DNA of 64,000 bases, from assembly GCF_000143535.2 (NCBI RefSeq), contig NC_037311.1, forward strand, positions 1,612,001-1,676,000, in the 5' to 3' direction. Every line of letters begins with the position of its first letter. The stretch's first letter is position 1. Below the pieces are notes generated by a model that saw nothing but the letters and a program-made list of their open reading frames with translations, was not told the DNA's origin and did no database searches. A program made the translations under genes and the position numbers. Positions 12,601-25,296 of the stretch are shown piece after piece. Source of the DNA: Botrytis cinerea B05.10 (taxonomy: Eukaryota; Ascomycota; Leotiomycetes; Helotiales; Sclerotiniaceae).

Positions 12601-15289
12601 TGTTTCTATAAGACTAGAATACATGAAATACTATTGGTATCACCTCGGTGGTCATTATGATGTCTTCATAATAGATATAGTGTAATACATCGTATTGTGT
12701 CTATCTGTTCTAGGTTTTGAGGTGCGAGAGCTATATGCAATACGCTTGTGCGTTAGTGAGTTAGTACGCTCACGTGCGCAAATTCACTCGTATCACAACA
12801 GATACAGGAAGCTCAGAACTTTATTACACTTTATATTAATTGGCGTTTTCACTTCAAACTGGTTGTTGTACAGATGCTGTCTGTGGATTGGCAATCTTAT
12901 GAATAAGCTCTCCTTTCTCATCCACAGATGGTTATACTTTTTGCCTATCGAACAATTTGTTAAGATGAGACATGCAGCTGCTGTGCCTTATTGTTGTCCG
13001 TGTACTAGAGTCTGCTCCTTAGTCAATTTGTCTGGAAGAATCACTCTCAGAAGCGTCAGAATCTGAATTGGTTAAATTCCTCATAATACCTATGTTATAT
13101 TAATTTTCAGCGAGGGCAAAAATTTGATGTGGAATCAAGGTTCATATCAATTTCGACGCCATTCCTGCACAGAAGAGTCTGTGAGAACTTGTCACGCTGA
13201 ACATCGATCTGGGGCTCGGGGCCCTCGTTTTCGGCTAATCAGATGCCCCGCCATCAAGTGCAGCTTGAAAAATGCTCAGATAGATAGATAATGTCCTGCA
13301 AAATTTATAGCACTACTTAGGTATGGTAAGTGTTCAATGTTCACCCATGCCATCCACGATCATGATATGGCGACCACGCGCCTCATGAGGGTATCCAAGC
13401 ATTGGGAGTTACAATTAAATCAATCCTTGCTCAAGTAAGTTGTTTTAAATGGTTGTAATTCATTTTCTAGCCCATTTAGCAAATGGTGGTCTGAAATCTG
13501 CAAGTCCATATCATAACAGTACCAGTACATTGCAGGGTTTTTAAATTGCAGTCAAAAGCGTTCGGGCATATTCCATCGCCATCAAACTGTACTCAGTCAT
13601 GCTACCAACAATTTTTTTAGATTTTCCGACCTGAATCAGATAGTTCATTCCTTGATTAACGATCTTCGGGCTTCTTCCCAGCTAGCTTGAGCTCATTTCC
13701 TTCCTTTTTCCGCAACTCTACATGCTTTTCTGCAAATATGCAAAAGAATTCAAAGCACGAGATAGCAGCGATTATTAGCCAGCTCACTCGTAGAGCCTTC
13801 ATATATACCTCTATAATATGAGATTGGGTGGTAGCGGGCCGTAAATTAATCATGCCCAGCTTGTTGAGTACGCGTATGCCTGTCCTTTGACCGTTAAGCC
13901 ACGCACTACCTCATCTTCCAGAGTCCACAGATATCGATTAATCTGACTATTGAATGCGCACATAGCCAATTTTCCCTCCGTCCCAATATTCAGTTTGAGG
14001 GGTGGTAACGCAAGGCTCTGTCAAGTACCCCGCTAGAAATCTCCAGTAAAGCGCGCGTGCAGCGGCGGCACTCTTGAATGCTGGACTTGGAGAAATGCAA
14101 GACACACAAATAGATACCTGTTCGATGCCGAAAGCTCTTGTCAGTTCCAATTGGATGGAAATTCCTTTGGGAAATCTTCCACAGCATTTCCCAGCAAAGA
14201 GCAAGCCCTGGAAACTCGGATCTTGGAGTAAACATCGTTAGTTCCACTGTATCTTGAGCAGTCAGAGCATACTTCTCCCACCTTGGTTCAAGAGTCGAAA
14301 ACTCCTAATTCTTATACTCCGTAAATAAAATAATCATGAAATAGCGGACACACGTGTTGAGCTCAATATGGACTACAATCAACTTCTCTCGCTCGGGTTC
14401 TCAAGCGGCGCGCAATTGACTGAATCAACTGCCAAGTTGTTTTTCTGCGCTCCAGATATTTTCCCAAATTGAGCCAATAAGATTCAAATACAAGATTTCT
14501 CCATTTGGATGATGTTATTGTATCAGTATCAGAGCATGGAATTCAATGACTACTGAATTTGCATGTACTCTGTCGGACAATGTATGCAACCACTAGCAAA
14601 GTGGGTGTTATGTGAATCAGACCAAGTTTTAATCTCGCCCAGGCAAGTTTGGTAAATTATGTACCACTTTCAACCAAAGAGCTATTTTCAGAGAAGATAT
14701 TTTAAGGACTAACAAGGAACAGAACGTATAGCCGAGTGCGAAACGAGAGTTGGACACAATGAAACATTCTGTCAGATCAAGCCAAGTAAAAGGATGCTAC
14801 AGTGGCGTGAGTAGCCCTTGCAATTGTCAGACAATCCTTCTTCAACCTCTAACTGTACATGAAGCATCATGAATAGGGCGCTGTTTTCAACTCTCAGTGC
14901 AGAAGCGTGATCAAATCTCACAAGCAATTACTACCACTAACGAAAAGTACCACCACAATAGGTGAATAAGAACGAGGCGAAAATAGGGACAGTGACAGGG
15001 ATGTATTTAAAATTTGATCTTGTATATTTTTATCCAGTCGGCTACCACCCAAGACATCCGATAGTTTTCTGATTTCGTTCGTTGATACCGATAGTCCACT
15101 GCAAATCCAATTCGCTCCGTATCACCGTATCACCGTCTGTTCTATGTCCGTCCACTAATATCGTTCCTCCAATGCCAATCACTGTAAGCTCCTGTACAGC
15201 AATAAAGATAATGCCCATGATGCGTACAGGAATCCCCCTTCAAAATTCCCTTAACACCACTCTGACCATTGTTTACATGATATAGAGAG
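12601..15289. other. gene-poor stretch, no gene supported
   Basis: A plus-strand frame at 12695-13066 and overlapping minus-strand frames at 13656-14247 lack recognisable domains. On the minus strand just beyond the DUF4267 relic (about 15140-15270) one frame again reads IPVR followed by a hydrophobic run, like the tail of that relic, so a second decayed copy is possible. Confidence 0.35.
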
Positions 15290-15691
15290 CTAATCTTGAA
15301 GAGAAGAAGCCGACAAACCAGCGAGTCCCCATGCACCAATACATAGAACGCTAAAAAGTCGTACAGGAATCACACCTCGATTCCCCTTGTACCAAATTGT
15401 CAAGACATCAGCAAGACCACAATAAATTTCCATAGTTGACATTGTTGTATCGACGGCAGTAAGATTGCCCTGGGCATAGAAAACAAAGACCAAGAGGCCC
15501 AGTGTGCTAGTTCTCATCGTGTGTCCGTAATAGACAATCTGAGCCTCGCGTGATTGAGCTACCTACTCTGCCATACCCCGTGTGAGAAGGGCGGCTTTTG
15601 GTTCAAGAAGACAATGAAAGAGTCCTCCTAGAAACATGGGGGTTGCAGTCAAGAGGGCCGGAACGTGCCGCCATGAGAAGTGATCGAGCAT
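15290..15691 (-). pseudogene. DUF4267-family membrane protein, broken by a nonsense codon
   Basis: Read on the minus strand from the ATG at 15691, one continuous frame encodes about 133 residues, interrupted by a TAG at 15563-15565. Around the stop the frame stays open and conserved: LTATPMFLGGLFH before it, then VAQSREAQIVYYG, STLGLLVFVFYAQGNLTAVD and CIGAWGLAG. These segments are the hallmark of DUF4267, a small four-helix fungal membrane family of unknown function. The break replaces one codon between MAE and VAQ. No intron of reasonable length can remove it, so I call a pseudogene. A sequencing error or stop-codon readthrough is the alternative. Confidence 0.62.
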
Positions 15692-16809
15692 GATGATGGT
15701 AGTATTCTTCAATGTTCTCTATTGCGAATGGATGGTTTGCGAGTGGTTTGCGCGTTGGATCGAAATGGTTCTGATAGGAAATAACGATTAACTATACTCA
15801 AATAAAGTATAGTTTCTTATAACTTGCTATAAAGATTGTGTAATTGTAATCAGAGGCGCTTAAATACAAGCGTGAACAGCCCTAGCTTGCAAACGCCTCC
15901 GTGTGACTATAATGATTAGACGAGCCTTCTAAAAGTTGGATATTTTAATATCCTCAGATAGAGTCCTTATTACCTAGGTATTATAGGCTTATATTATTAT
16001 ATAATATAACTTTTGTGAATTAGTTACCTAGCTGTGGTGCTTACCAGTGCATGCGTGACAGTCTGACACCCACTAATACGACGTTACATCCTTCCACCCT
16101 CTTGATAATCGGTATTAAATAAGGAGGGCTCTATATAGATGTTCGAGAGCCTTCTCCTTAGCCTCACCAGTATATATTGTTGGCACCCACGATTCAGCGT
16201 TGTACGTACACCAAATTAGATGTAAGATGAAAATCATTAGCTCATTCTTATGATCGAAATTATACCTTGATTCCTGGAAGCATCTACCCGACACCTTGGA
16301 AGACAATAACTACTCTACCTCTTGATCCACACACAACCCTTCTATCCGTGAACCCAAGTGGAGCTCTATCAAGCTTCATTAATCCTTTCACTTAAGTTCC
16401 AATAGTTCTTGGTACGGGTATACTTCTGTTCATGATCAGCACATTATGCGTTTGCACTCGAGTGTATACTAGCAGCTTGGAGTAAAGAAAAAGACCGCAT
16501 CTTGACGACTGTGAGATGTCAACCCTGAATATGCATACTAATGTATTTTCTAGATTGCTCCATCTTTGGACTCTCGATTCCATTGGATGTTAGTGAATTA
16601 TATACTCTTAATAATCCCAAGTCTTCACAGCAATTGATCAGATCATTCATGTACCTACCGGAGTGGAGATCAGTGGCAGGGGAAGGTTGGGGAAGACACA
16701 GTTGGAATATACCTCTTTCCTTCCTCTCCGACTCTTACCAATATAAGACCTCTAAGATATCACAGTGACTCGGCGATATACTCATCCCCTGATCTCAAGT
16801 ACAGTTCGC
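15692..16809. other. AT-rich, probably old retroelement debris
   Basis: Contains a perfect 9-bp-arm hairpin (15790-15798 with 15806-15814, 7-base loop), a very AT-rich patch at 15940-16020, and a TATA-like segment with GC-rich dyad (about 16115-16165) resembling the promoter end of an LTR. No coding remains are recognisable here. The retroelement origin is inference. Confidence 0.3.
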
Positions 16810-17750
16810 GTCCCAAATCCTGATATCGCCGGTCAAGTTTGTCATCACATCAGCCATCATCATTGTTTATAAGCTCATTTTTGGTGTTCTCAAATGGTTT
16901 CGCATTGTTTCCTACGGTCTTTATATATTCCTCTTCTTATTAGTGTGAGAGGTCCGAAATATTGGAATCGCTATATATTGGTACACTCCTAGAAAAGGCA
17001 ATGCCAACGATATCCAAGCTGCCTTTTTAAGGACCGAGAAAACTTCATCTTCAGCTATCGCCAATGCTGTCTGTTCTACCACAGTTGATATCGTGCTGTT
17101 CCTCGTTCTCATGGCTGTTGCACCTACCTTGAATATGTCGAGCCAAAAAAAAGCGAGCCATCTATTGGGGGGGGGGTTTCTTGGAGCTCTGTAAGTCGTT
17201 CATATGAGAATCTCTTTCAAGAATTTCATCATTCTCAGTAATTGAAGTTGCTGACATGACTTCAGGATTATCAGTGCGGATTGTGTTGGCATAGCTTATA
17301 AAATGTGCGGCGTTCTTGGAGAACACGGGGATTCTTTCTGGGTTGGCATGATTGCTATTATTACTGTATAAGCCACAATTATTGCGAAGGTTGTTTTGAA
17401 ATAAGAATAGGGTACATGTATACAGTGACTAATGGTTGTCTACTAAGCTATGCTGAAACATTTGTCCTTGTCATCATTAGCGGTATACCTGCCTTCTGCA
17501 CATTCTATATCGACACAGTTATCAAAAGCCGCTTCTCCTCAACACTACAGTATGGAATTTTACATCGAGAAGGTCCGAGGCGTCCAACATCCCGTCATCG
17601 AGTCCCGAGCAACCAAACTCCATGCATTCAACTAGATCATTGATTGAAAGCGGCAAGAATGTTGCCAATATCGAAATATTCAAGCTCAATCCAAAGAAGA
17701 TATCTCAAACTTCCTCGTACTTGACGTTAGGAAACCAGGAGCCCGGATAA
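16810..17750 (+). pseudogene. decayed multi-span membrane protein gene (possibly PTH11/rhodopsin-like)
   Basis: Coding-like pieces appear in shifting frames with stops: VKFVITSAIIIVYKLIFGV and FRIVSYGLYIFLFLLV near 16830-16945, VDIVLFLVLMAVAPTL near 17085-17135, and a piece around 17430-17540 with AETFVLVIISGIPAF followed by a short basic tail. The last resembles the sixth/seventh helix region of fungal seven-span (rhodopsin/PTH11-like) proteins, where an E and a PxL-type motif are typical. A homopolymer run (seven A at 17146-17152, nine G at 17167-17175) lies in the middle. No intact frame exceeds about 110 codons. Strand and family are tentative. Confidence 0.3.
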
Positions 17751-20700
17751 GCTCATCGGTCGTCCTGATCTGGCTTTCCAATCTTTTTATGAATACCAAC
17801 GAGAGAGCGAGTGGAATAATGGCCGACGGAGAAATTTTCGTACACAAAGTCGATTTTCGAATGATTCATAATGGAGTGCCCAAGATTCGTTACTTCCTTT
17901 TGCATACTCGCAGTATGATGGGAAATCAAATGGCAATCTTATGATTGTTTAGAATATTGGTGAGATTCTTTTTTTCTGATTCCGTTGAGTATCATCGGAG
18001 CTTTCAATATCTATAATTTATAGCGATATGACTCTAGATCAGATTGAAAGATGTTAGATAAATGGAAACTTGTCTAAATCTGCAGCGGATCAAACCGTAA
18101 TGGACGCGCTCAGCAAGCACAAGGCAATGGTAGACTTAAAAAAAGAATAGACACAATGATAATCAATATCATTCATTCCGAGGAGACGATATAGTTTGAG
18201 TCTTCTCATATTCTTTACCATGCTTTTACTTACATATTTATCAGGAATTACTTTCAAATTCCACTGTTTCTTCCGTGCATCCTGTGTATTGGGTTTTGCG
18301 TTACACTTCCATTTTTATATATATTCTGATATCATCATTTTATGAATACAGGCCGAGCGAGCGCTGAGCGGTAGTCGCAGCGAGTTTCTATGCCGAACCT
18401 ATGTATCTTACCGCTAAAGAGATTGCTTTAGAAGTAATGAGGTAGAACTAAGCAGTACTCTACAATGATCCACACGGAAGCTCAGTCGTTGTTGCATAGA
18501 TTATTGCTACGCTACTCTTTCCAACTTCCCATTCATGTAACTCGTTGTGTTAGATATCGAATTATCGATCTTTTTGATCTCGAATTATGCAATATCTCTG
18601 CGCCTCGAGTCATGTCCGGATATCAAAATATTGTCAGTACCTGCTGGGACTGAACTTACTGTCTTGCGTGCGTGTAGCCGTCAACGGACGAGTGGCGAGG
18701 AACCCTACAGGAGGAATACTAATGTGAAAGAAAAAAGGAAAAGACCAGAAGAATGTGCATTTGTTGAGATCACGAAACTAACATCTGTCCACTCTCCATC
18801 CATGATCTCGGAAACAAGAAACATTGCTCACAATGAACTATATATGATCATGGCAATACTGAAGGGTGCTTCTTGTAAACACCAAGTTCCGAACTGATAA
18901 AGGAAGGATTCTTCGATGTTGTGTTTAAATGTCAATCCCTCGATAGGGCATTGAAGACATGATACTCGAATTGGACGAAAAGGTCCTAGCTATATGGGAT
19001 AATGAAAAGCAAAATTTGAACTGGATGGGTATATTTGAATAATGTATGAAACCTTCGCGTTCAACGAGGGCGACGAGTAACTCTGGTGTGTCTTGTTCTC
19101 TCAATAGCGCTGTAGTAATCACATATAATAATATCTTCATACTTGTCTGCGAGCAATCCATCATGACTCTCAGAACATGCGCTTCGATCTCCCCGAATAA
19201 CCACTTGACACTAGCCAGTATACCGCTGTACTCCCTATATATCCTCAGTTACATCCCAGCATCAATTTCCACCTTTCCAACAAAATCAGAATCTGGTAAC
19301 GGTTAATTTCTAGACGGTGGCACCAAATATCCCTCCGATTGCTTGGCAGGACGGTTATCCTCACAATTTTCTTTCAGCCCTCTCATCTTCTGAAAAACAA
19401 ATGAGAGTGCAATCACATTCGTACCCCATGAAGAGATTTCTCTCGGGAAAGACATGATGCCTTACCGTGCAGACTGTTCGAATATCAAGCATCATATCGA
19501 GCAGGCGTGGCGCCAAACTTACTCATAACGAGGTTGCAAAAATCTACTCACTCTATAAATTTATTTGTCTCGTGGCAGTACATTTCTGATTCATCACGTA
19601 CTCAAATTAATGAACCTTTGCGTTAGACAAGCGCAGATAAAGTTCTATACCCCCTGAGAACTATCCACCATTCACTCTCTATATACTTTGAAGAATGTAC
19701 GACAGCACAAGCACTTCATGGTCTGAGATACATGCAATTTGGGTCGGCTTGATGGGTTTTGAGTTCCGCAAGCTGGGAGTGGTGATGGAGATATGACATC
19801 TCATCCGTGAAGAGTGTTTGTTACAACTCAAAGGTTGGTCATCTAGAATGTAGTGTTGTGCTTACCAGATGAATGGGTGCTATTGCTGCCGGACCCAGCA
19901 CCTCGCAGAAGAGACGGGAGGTTCCCGGTGAATCAATATGTACACGAAGAATCAAATGTGTAGAATCGTTCGCTTTCAACACCGTTCCCGTTACTGTTCA
20001 AGCTACGAAGAATGCAGCTGGGAGATATTGAGTTTATCACACATGTTTAAATCGACAGCAGGGCTGTCTGTGTGATGTGAACACTCTGAGTTCTTAGATT
20101 TTAATCGGGATAGTGAAGCGGCCATCTCGGCCAATATTTCTTCGGTAGAGAGACGCGGTGATGATGTATTGAGTATTGGAGTAGACGACGTATGTCAACC
20201 CGTAGATTCGATAATCAAATGATTGATGCCCCAATCTTAGATATTTCTCAATCACGACTCTCTCAATACATAACAGCCTTTCTTCAGGTTTCCGTACTCT
20301 GCAATGTGTGATCCACCATTTCGTGAAGCTTTGAGGTGTGATGGATTCCGTGCACTGGGTGGAGTAGCTGATTGCCAACCATTATCAATGTCATGTTATT
20401 ATTAATAATATCAAACCGCATTTGGATCGTCGGATTTGAAGGGAGGGTGTTATCAGAGCATTGGAGAAGTTCCTCAGAGGTCCAGCTGGTATTGCTTCAC
20501 TCGATGAATCCGCGTACTTGCTGTCGTAAGCACATCTTGCTTTTTTATACGTGCACGTATACATCTGTATACAAAATAGATGTGCAATTGCGGAGGAGAA
20601 AGCTTCAATGAATCTTATTCCAAACAAGCAATTGAGCACACGACATCAAGATGGATCCAGATAGGAAGCTACATCCGATGATATTCACCCAGCCAATCAG

Positions 20701-21311
20701 CATTTGCTTGTTGGGAATGGCAATGCTTACTCTACACCAAGCTAGATCGTTCATCGTACCTGGCTGGATCCTCACAAATGTACGATGCAGAGATATCACA
20801 ATGGCTGAATGATGATATGTACCTAGATACAATGTGCATGGAAACGGTTCTGGACCCCGCCACGGTAGTATCTATCTGGGTGGCGGTCTCATGGAGTGAA
20901 TTCTTGGGATTCTTACCATCTATCCATTCGACCTCTCTTGACTCTTTTGACGTTGTCGTGAATGTGTTTCTTCTCTTTTCCTATCCTTCTGTCCTTTTTC
21001 CATCGTCGAGAGCAATAAAGCCAAGGACGTCCAGGAAGGTTAAGCTTCCAACTAAGACTGTCTGATTGTGCCTTGGTTCGGAAAATCCCAAGTCCCAAGG
21101 CGTCATAAATGATAAATGGCCGTAGAACTAGCCTCCTCGGGCCTTTAGCTGCTTAGATAGCGCTTTTGCTCGTCCCAAAATCTAAAAACCAACTTTTCCT
21201 TCCATAAACTCACACAACACTTACAATATCATCACTTCCTTCAATTCGCAATAATTTTGTGGTAAAAACGAACATCAGATTCTGCACTTCGCCTCGTTTT
21301 ACCCATCACAA
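17751..21311. other. gene-poor stretch, no gene supported
   Basis: Many short frames on both strands; the longest (about 116 codons at 18547) has no recognisable motif. Isolated coding-like segments near 17820-17930 and on the minus strand near 18925-19160 may be further relics of decayed genes. The end of this stretch is the promoter/5' leader of the Mg transporter. Confidence 0.35.
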
Positions 21312-21368
21312 ATGCATCGTATTGCGATAAACGATTCCATCGCTATTATCTATCTCCTTGCAGGTTAA
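21312..21368 (+). promoter_or_regulatory. upstream ORF in the leader of the CorA-type gene (18 codons)
   Basis: ATG at 21312 opens an 18-codon frame ending at TAA 21366-21368, 155 bp before the main ATG at 21524. Between them I find no other ATG in any frame. Its end overlaps a CTTGCAG that could be a leader-intron acceptor, so splicing would remove it; with an unspliced or differently started leader it would be translated first. Confidence 0.35.
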
Positions 21369-21523
21369 AGGAAGCTACTTTGATTGGACCATCATTCAAT
21401 TGGCCCCGTTCGTCGACTCTCAACTTACCTCGCTCACCTTGCCTTGCCTTACCTCATATCGAGTATCAGCCGGGCGAAGAATCATTTGGTGTCCCTCGAC
21501 TGAATTACACGTTTTCCCTCATA

Positions 21524-24284
21524 ATGTCTGCACCACCTCCGCCTCGTGCGACAGAGTCGACAAGCTCAAATACTCGTGGCACACCACCTCAAAGACCGGA
21601 GCCTACTGCTATACAGCCACCACAAGATAATGCCAATGATTCCAATGCGACATCAACGCCCAATATCGGGAAAGAGAAGAATAACTCCAAGAAGAAGAGA
21701 AATAATCATCGAGGCGGGAAGAAAAAGAGACCGAGAAGACAATCTTTCGCCGCATCGACTGAGGATGGGAATGGCTTGGTTGAAACGCCAATGGCACAAC
21801 GAAATGCTCCGCAGAGTGTAACAAGGTCGAGCTTCTACAGAGGAAGAAACTTGAGTAATACTAGTATCGAGAGCGGAGAACTTTTGGATCACAGGTGAGT
21901 CTTTTAATGGCATATGATACATAGCATACCCTAACAGTCTTGCGACAGAGACCATCAAAGTATGCGACCTCGAAGACCTTCGACAATGGGTCAAAACGCT
22001 TTCGGTCAAATGTATGATAGTCCTTCTTTCAATCGGCCTTCGTATAACAACCCATTCAAATCATCGGAAAGCGTTCCCCGAAGACCTGTCACGGGTAAAT
22101 CGAAGAGCAATTCCGACGATGAAGCTCTACTGGAAGAAACCGATGAGAGGACTCCACTTATATCTAGTGCTTCGAAATCGAAAAGCTCTCACACTCTTCT
22201 CCAACCAGGAAAACGCAGTCGCCGAAGCTCTAGCAGGTCATCAAATCATAGCAAAAAGAAGACAATTTTCGAAAAGGCTACATCCGGCTTGGCTAGGCAG
22301 AATGACGAATACAATGTTAATTACCCACCCTCAGTTCCAGGGTCTCCAGTGCTTGGAGCCACAAATCCGAACATGAGCTTTGGAGATGTAATGGTTCGCG
22401 ATCATTCACCAGACCAAGATTCTGTTCAGCCAGGATCTATGAGATCGTTTAGGTCTCTCCCAGAAGATGCATGCGAGGATGATTCGATTCCAGGCACCCC
22501 GCGCAAAGGATCATCTTACGGAGAACGTAGACACACTATCGCATTGCAAGCCGAAGAAGACGTGTGCTTTCCAGTTGATATGTCTGAAATGGCAGAAGAA
22601 GATGCTCCTCAACAAGATGATGGAGTATACAGATCACGACGCCACAAAAGGAAATTTCCAAATCTCTCTGTCCTCGACGATTGGAGCAGATTTGAGAAAG
22701 AAGGTAGAAGTGAAGAGAGAAGGGCCAAGAAAATTACAGAACCTCAACTGATCAATGGACGGCTTCGACCAATTCACAAAGGCTGGCATCGAGCAGAGGA
22801 TGATGCACCATATCGATTTACCTACTTCAACGAAGAATTTCCAAGCACCATTCACAGTCAGACAATTTCAGAGCTTGTTCAACCTGGTGGAAGTTTTAGA
22901 GAATTGTTCATTCCTGATCGTCCTATAATTGATGATAGTTCTGATTCTGAAACTGAGGATGAGGCTGATGATACGGATGTTCGTCGAGAAAATGCATACA
23001 TTAGTCATGCCCTGGGACCTAATAATGAAGATTCGAAATCAGCAACTCGCCAATCATCCATTATTGATATGGCAAACCAAGAATCAAGACGTACAGAATC
23101 TCCTCGCGCAGGGCGCCCTCCAGAATCGCATTCTAGGCAAACCTCCCATGACGCATCCCCAAATAAATCGTCGCCACCAAAGTCTACTCCACCGCTTGAA
23201 GAAAAGCCTAAAAGATATGGTGATAGGCCTACTTGGTGGCTCGATGTTCTTTCTCCAACAGATGCGGAAATGAAAATTATTTCAAAGACCTTTGGAATAC
23301 ATCCCTTGACAGCTGAGGATATTTTAATGCAGGAAGCTCGAGAGAAGGTCGAATTGTTTCGACATTACTACTTTGTGAATTATCGATCATTCGAGCAGGA
23401 TATGAACAACGATAATTTCTTGGAGCCTCTCAATATGTATGTGGTAGTCTTCCGGGATGGGGTTATCAGTTTTCACTTTTCTCAAACACCACATCCAGCT
23501 AATGTTCGACGACGAATTCGACAATTGAAAGACTACTTGAGGCTCACAGCTGACTGGATATCATATGCTATCATTGATGATATTACTGATGTTTTTGCTC
23601 CTTTGATTCAAACTATCGAAGATGAAGTTGATGATATTGATGATGCTATTTTGAAACTTCACTCTCCAGCAGAAAACGAAAAGTCTACCAGGGACAATGA
23701 GAAGAAATCTGAAGCGGGTGATGGCACTTCAGGAGAAAGTGGAGGGGATATGCTTCGAAGAGTTGGTGATTGTCGAAAGAAAGTCATGGGTCTTTACAGA
23801 CTGCTAGGTAACAAAGCAGATGTCATCAAGGGATTCGCCAAAAGGTGCAATGAGCAATGGGAGATTGCTCCCCGAAGTGAGATTGGATTATATTTGGGAG
23901 ATATTCAGGATCATATTGTTACTATGACTGGAAATTTATCCCATTATGAAAAGTATGTTCATCCTAAGTTCGAAGCATAATTGAAATCATTACTAACACA
24001 TCTATAGAATCCTAGCTCGCTCTCATGGTAATTACCTGGCTCAAATCAATATTCGCATGAATGAACGTCAAGAACAAACCGCGGATGTTCTCGGTAAACT
24101 TACAGTCCTTGGTACCATTGTTTTACCCATGAATATCATTACTGGTCTTTGGGGTATGAACGTTTGGGTACCTGGTCAGGACTATGAAGGAGATCTGACC
24201 TGGTTTTGGTGTATCACAGCTGGTTTACTATTTTTCGGACTAGCTTGCTTCTACATTGCGAAGATAGCTTATAAGATTGTTTAA
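21524..24284 (+). CDS. CorA-type Mg2+ transporter (fungal Alr/Mnr2 group)
   Basis: Three exons (21524-21894, 21949-23952, 24008-24284) give 883 residues. The family carries Mg2+ (and related ions) across the plasma or vacuolar membrane as a pentamer. Diagnostic features: a long Ser/Arg/Lys-rich disordered N-terminus (about 1-400, including a GGKKKRPRR patch), the CorA cytosolic domain starting near RPTWWLDVLSP with GIHPLTAEDIL, a helix stalk ending near RMNERQEQTADVLGKLT, first span ending in the ion-selectivity motif GMN (LWGMNVW), and a second span WFWCITAGLLFFGLACFYI. The length and long N-terminus fit fungal Alr1/Mnr2 rather than bacterial CorA. Which membrane it serves cannot be read. 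ATG 21524 is the first ATG of its frame. Both introns have consensus donors and restore conserved sequence (HYEK then ILARSHGNY). Confidence 0.95.
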
Positions 24285-25296
24285 GAATGAATCATGGTGA
24301 ATGGGGATTTGAGAGGATCTTACTATACATATGGAATTGTATAATATGGAAGACAAGAAGAGGGGGGATGTGTGTATATACCAATTTCAGGATATTACTG
24401 GGTTTTGAGAATTGTATGAAATGCATGGGATTGGATGGTACATGGATAAAGATAGATACGGTATTCATGTTGCATTATTCGGATATATAAGGAAACCGGG
24501 TTTTGGTGGTGGAGTAGTATAATAGGTTAATAAGATGTAATTGCGATGTGATCTTGATACTCCACTGATAAGTTCCAATTCGATGACTTCTCCTGAAAAT
24601 TGAAAATGGTGATTTTATGCATTCCGTGATTATCTTATGTCGTGAATAATGTTTGGGAATCTTTCTGCATAAAAAGATGCTGACTAATCACTGTGATTCT
24701 TTGATGTACAACACTGTTGTACCCAATTGAATGTACCGTAGCGTAGCGAATCCAACATATATGTTTTCACCAGTTGATTCTATTCCAATTGAATCTATAA
24801 ATGATTATGTCCTTTGGTAGACTAAGTGATTTTCATGTTCGATAAGTATCCGAACAAAGAACACCGCAAAGATTCTTGGAGGAAAGATATCTGTTTCTTG
24901 CCCTCTCTTTGTTTTCTCATTCAGGTTCTGCGGGGCGTGGATTATTCTGGGTTCTGGAGAGAGCGGAATTTTGATTGGGATTCTAGTTTCTATCTGATTT
25001 CAGGATAGAAGTTCTTTCGAGTATTGTACTGTATTGTGTTGTATTGTATTGTATTGTATAGTCTTTTGTGTTGAGTTGTTCGAGAGTCCTATTTCTATTC
25101 CGGTTGGGTGTTTCTGTTTGAGGGATTGGGGCACTTGGGGTGGGTTGTTGACTGGATCTGAAGAAGAAGAAAAGAAGAAAAGAAGAAGAAGAAGAAGAAG
25201 AAGAAGTCTTGATACGTTTGGGAAGCTTTTGTTTTCACGCGTTGGTTGGTTGGTTGGTTGGATCGAATCCTCTTTTGCGCATTTCCTTACGTCGAG
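24285..25296. other. intergenic with simple repeats
   Basis: 3' flank of the Mg transporter and 5' flank of the next gene. Holds a GTATT microsatellite (about 25024-25060), a GAA/AGA purine tract (25157-25206) and a TTGG repeat (about 25242-25262), all close to the next gene's start. Confidence 0.6.
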
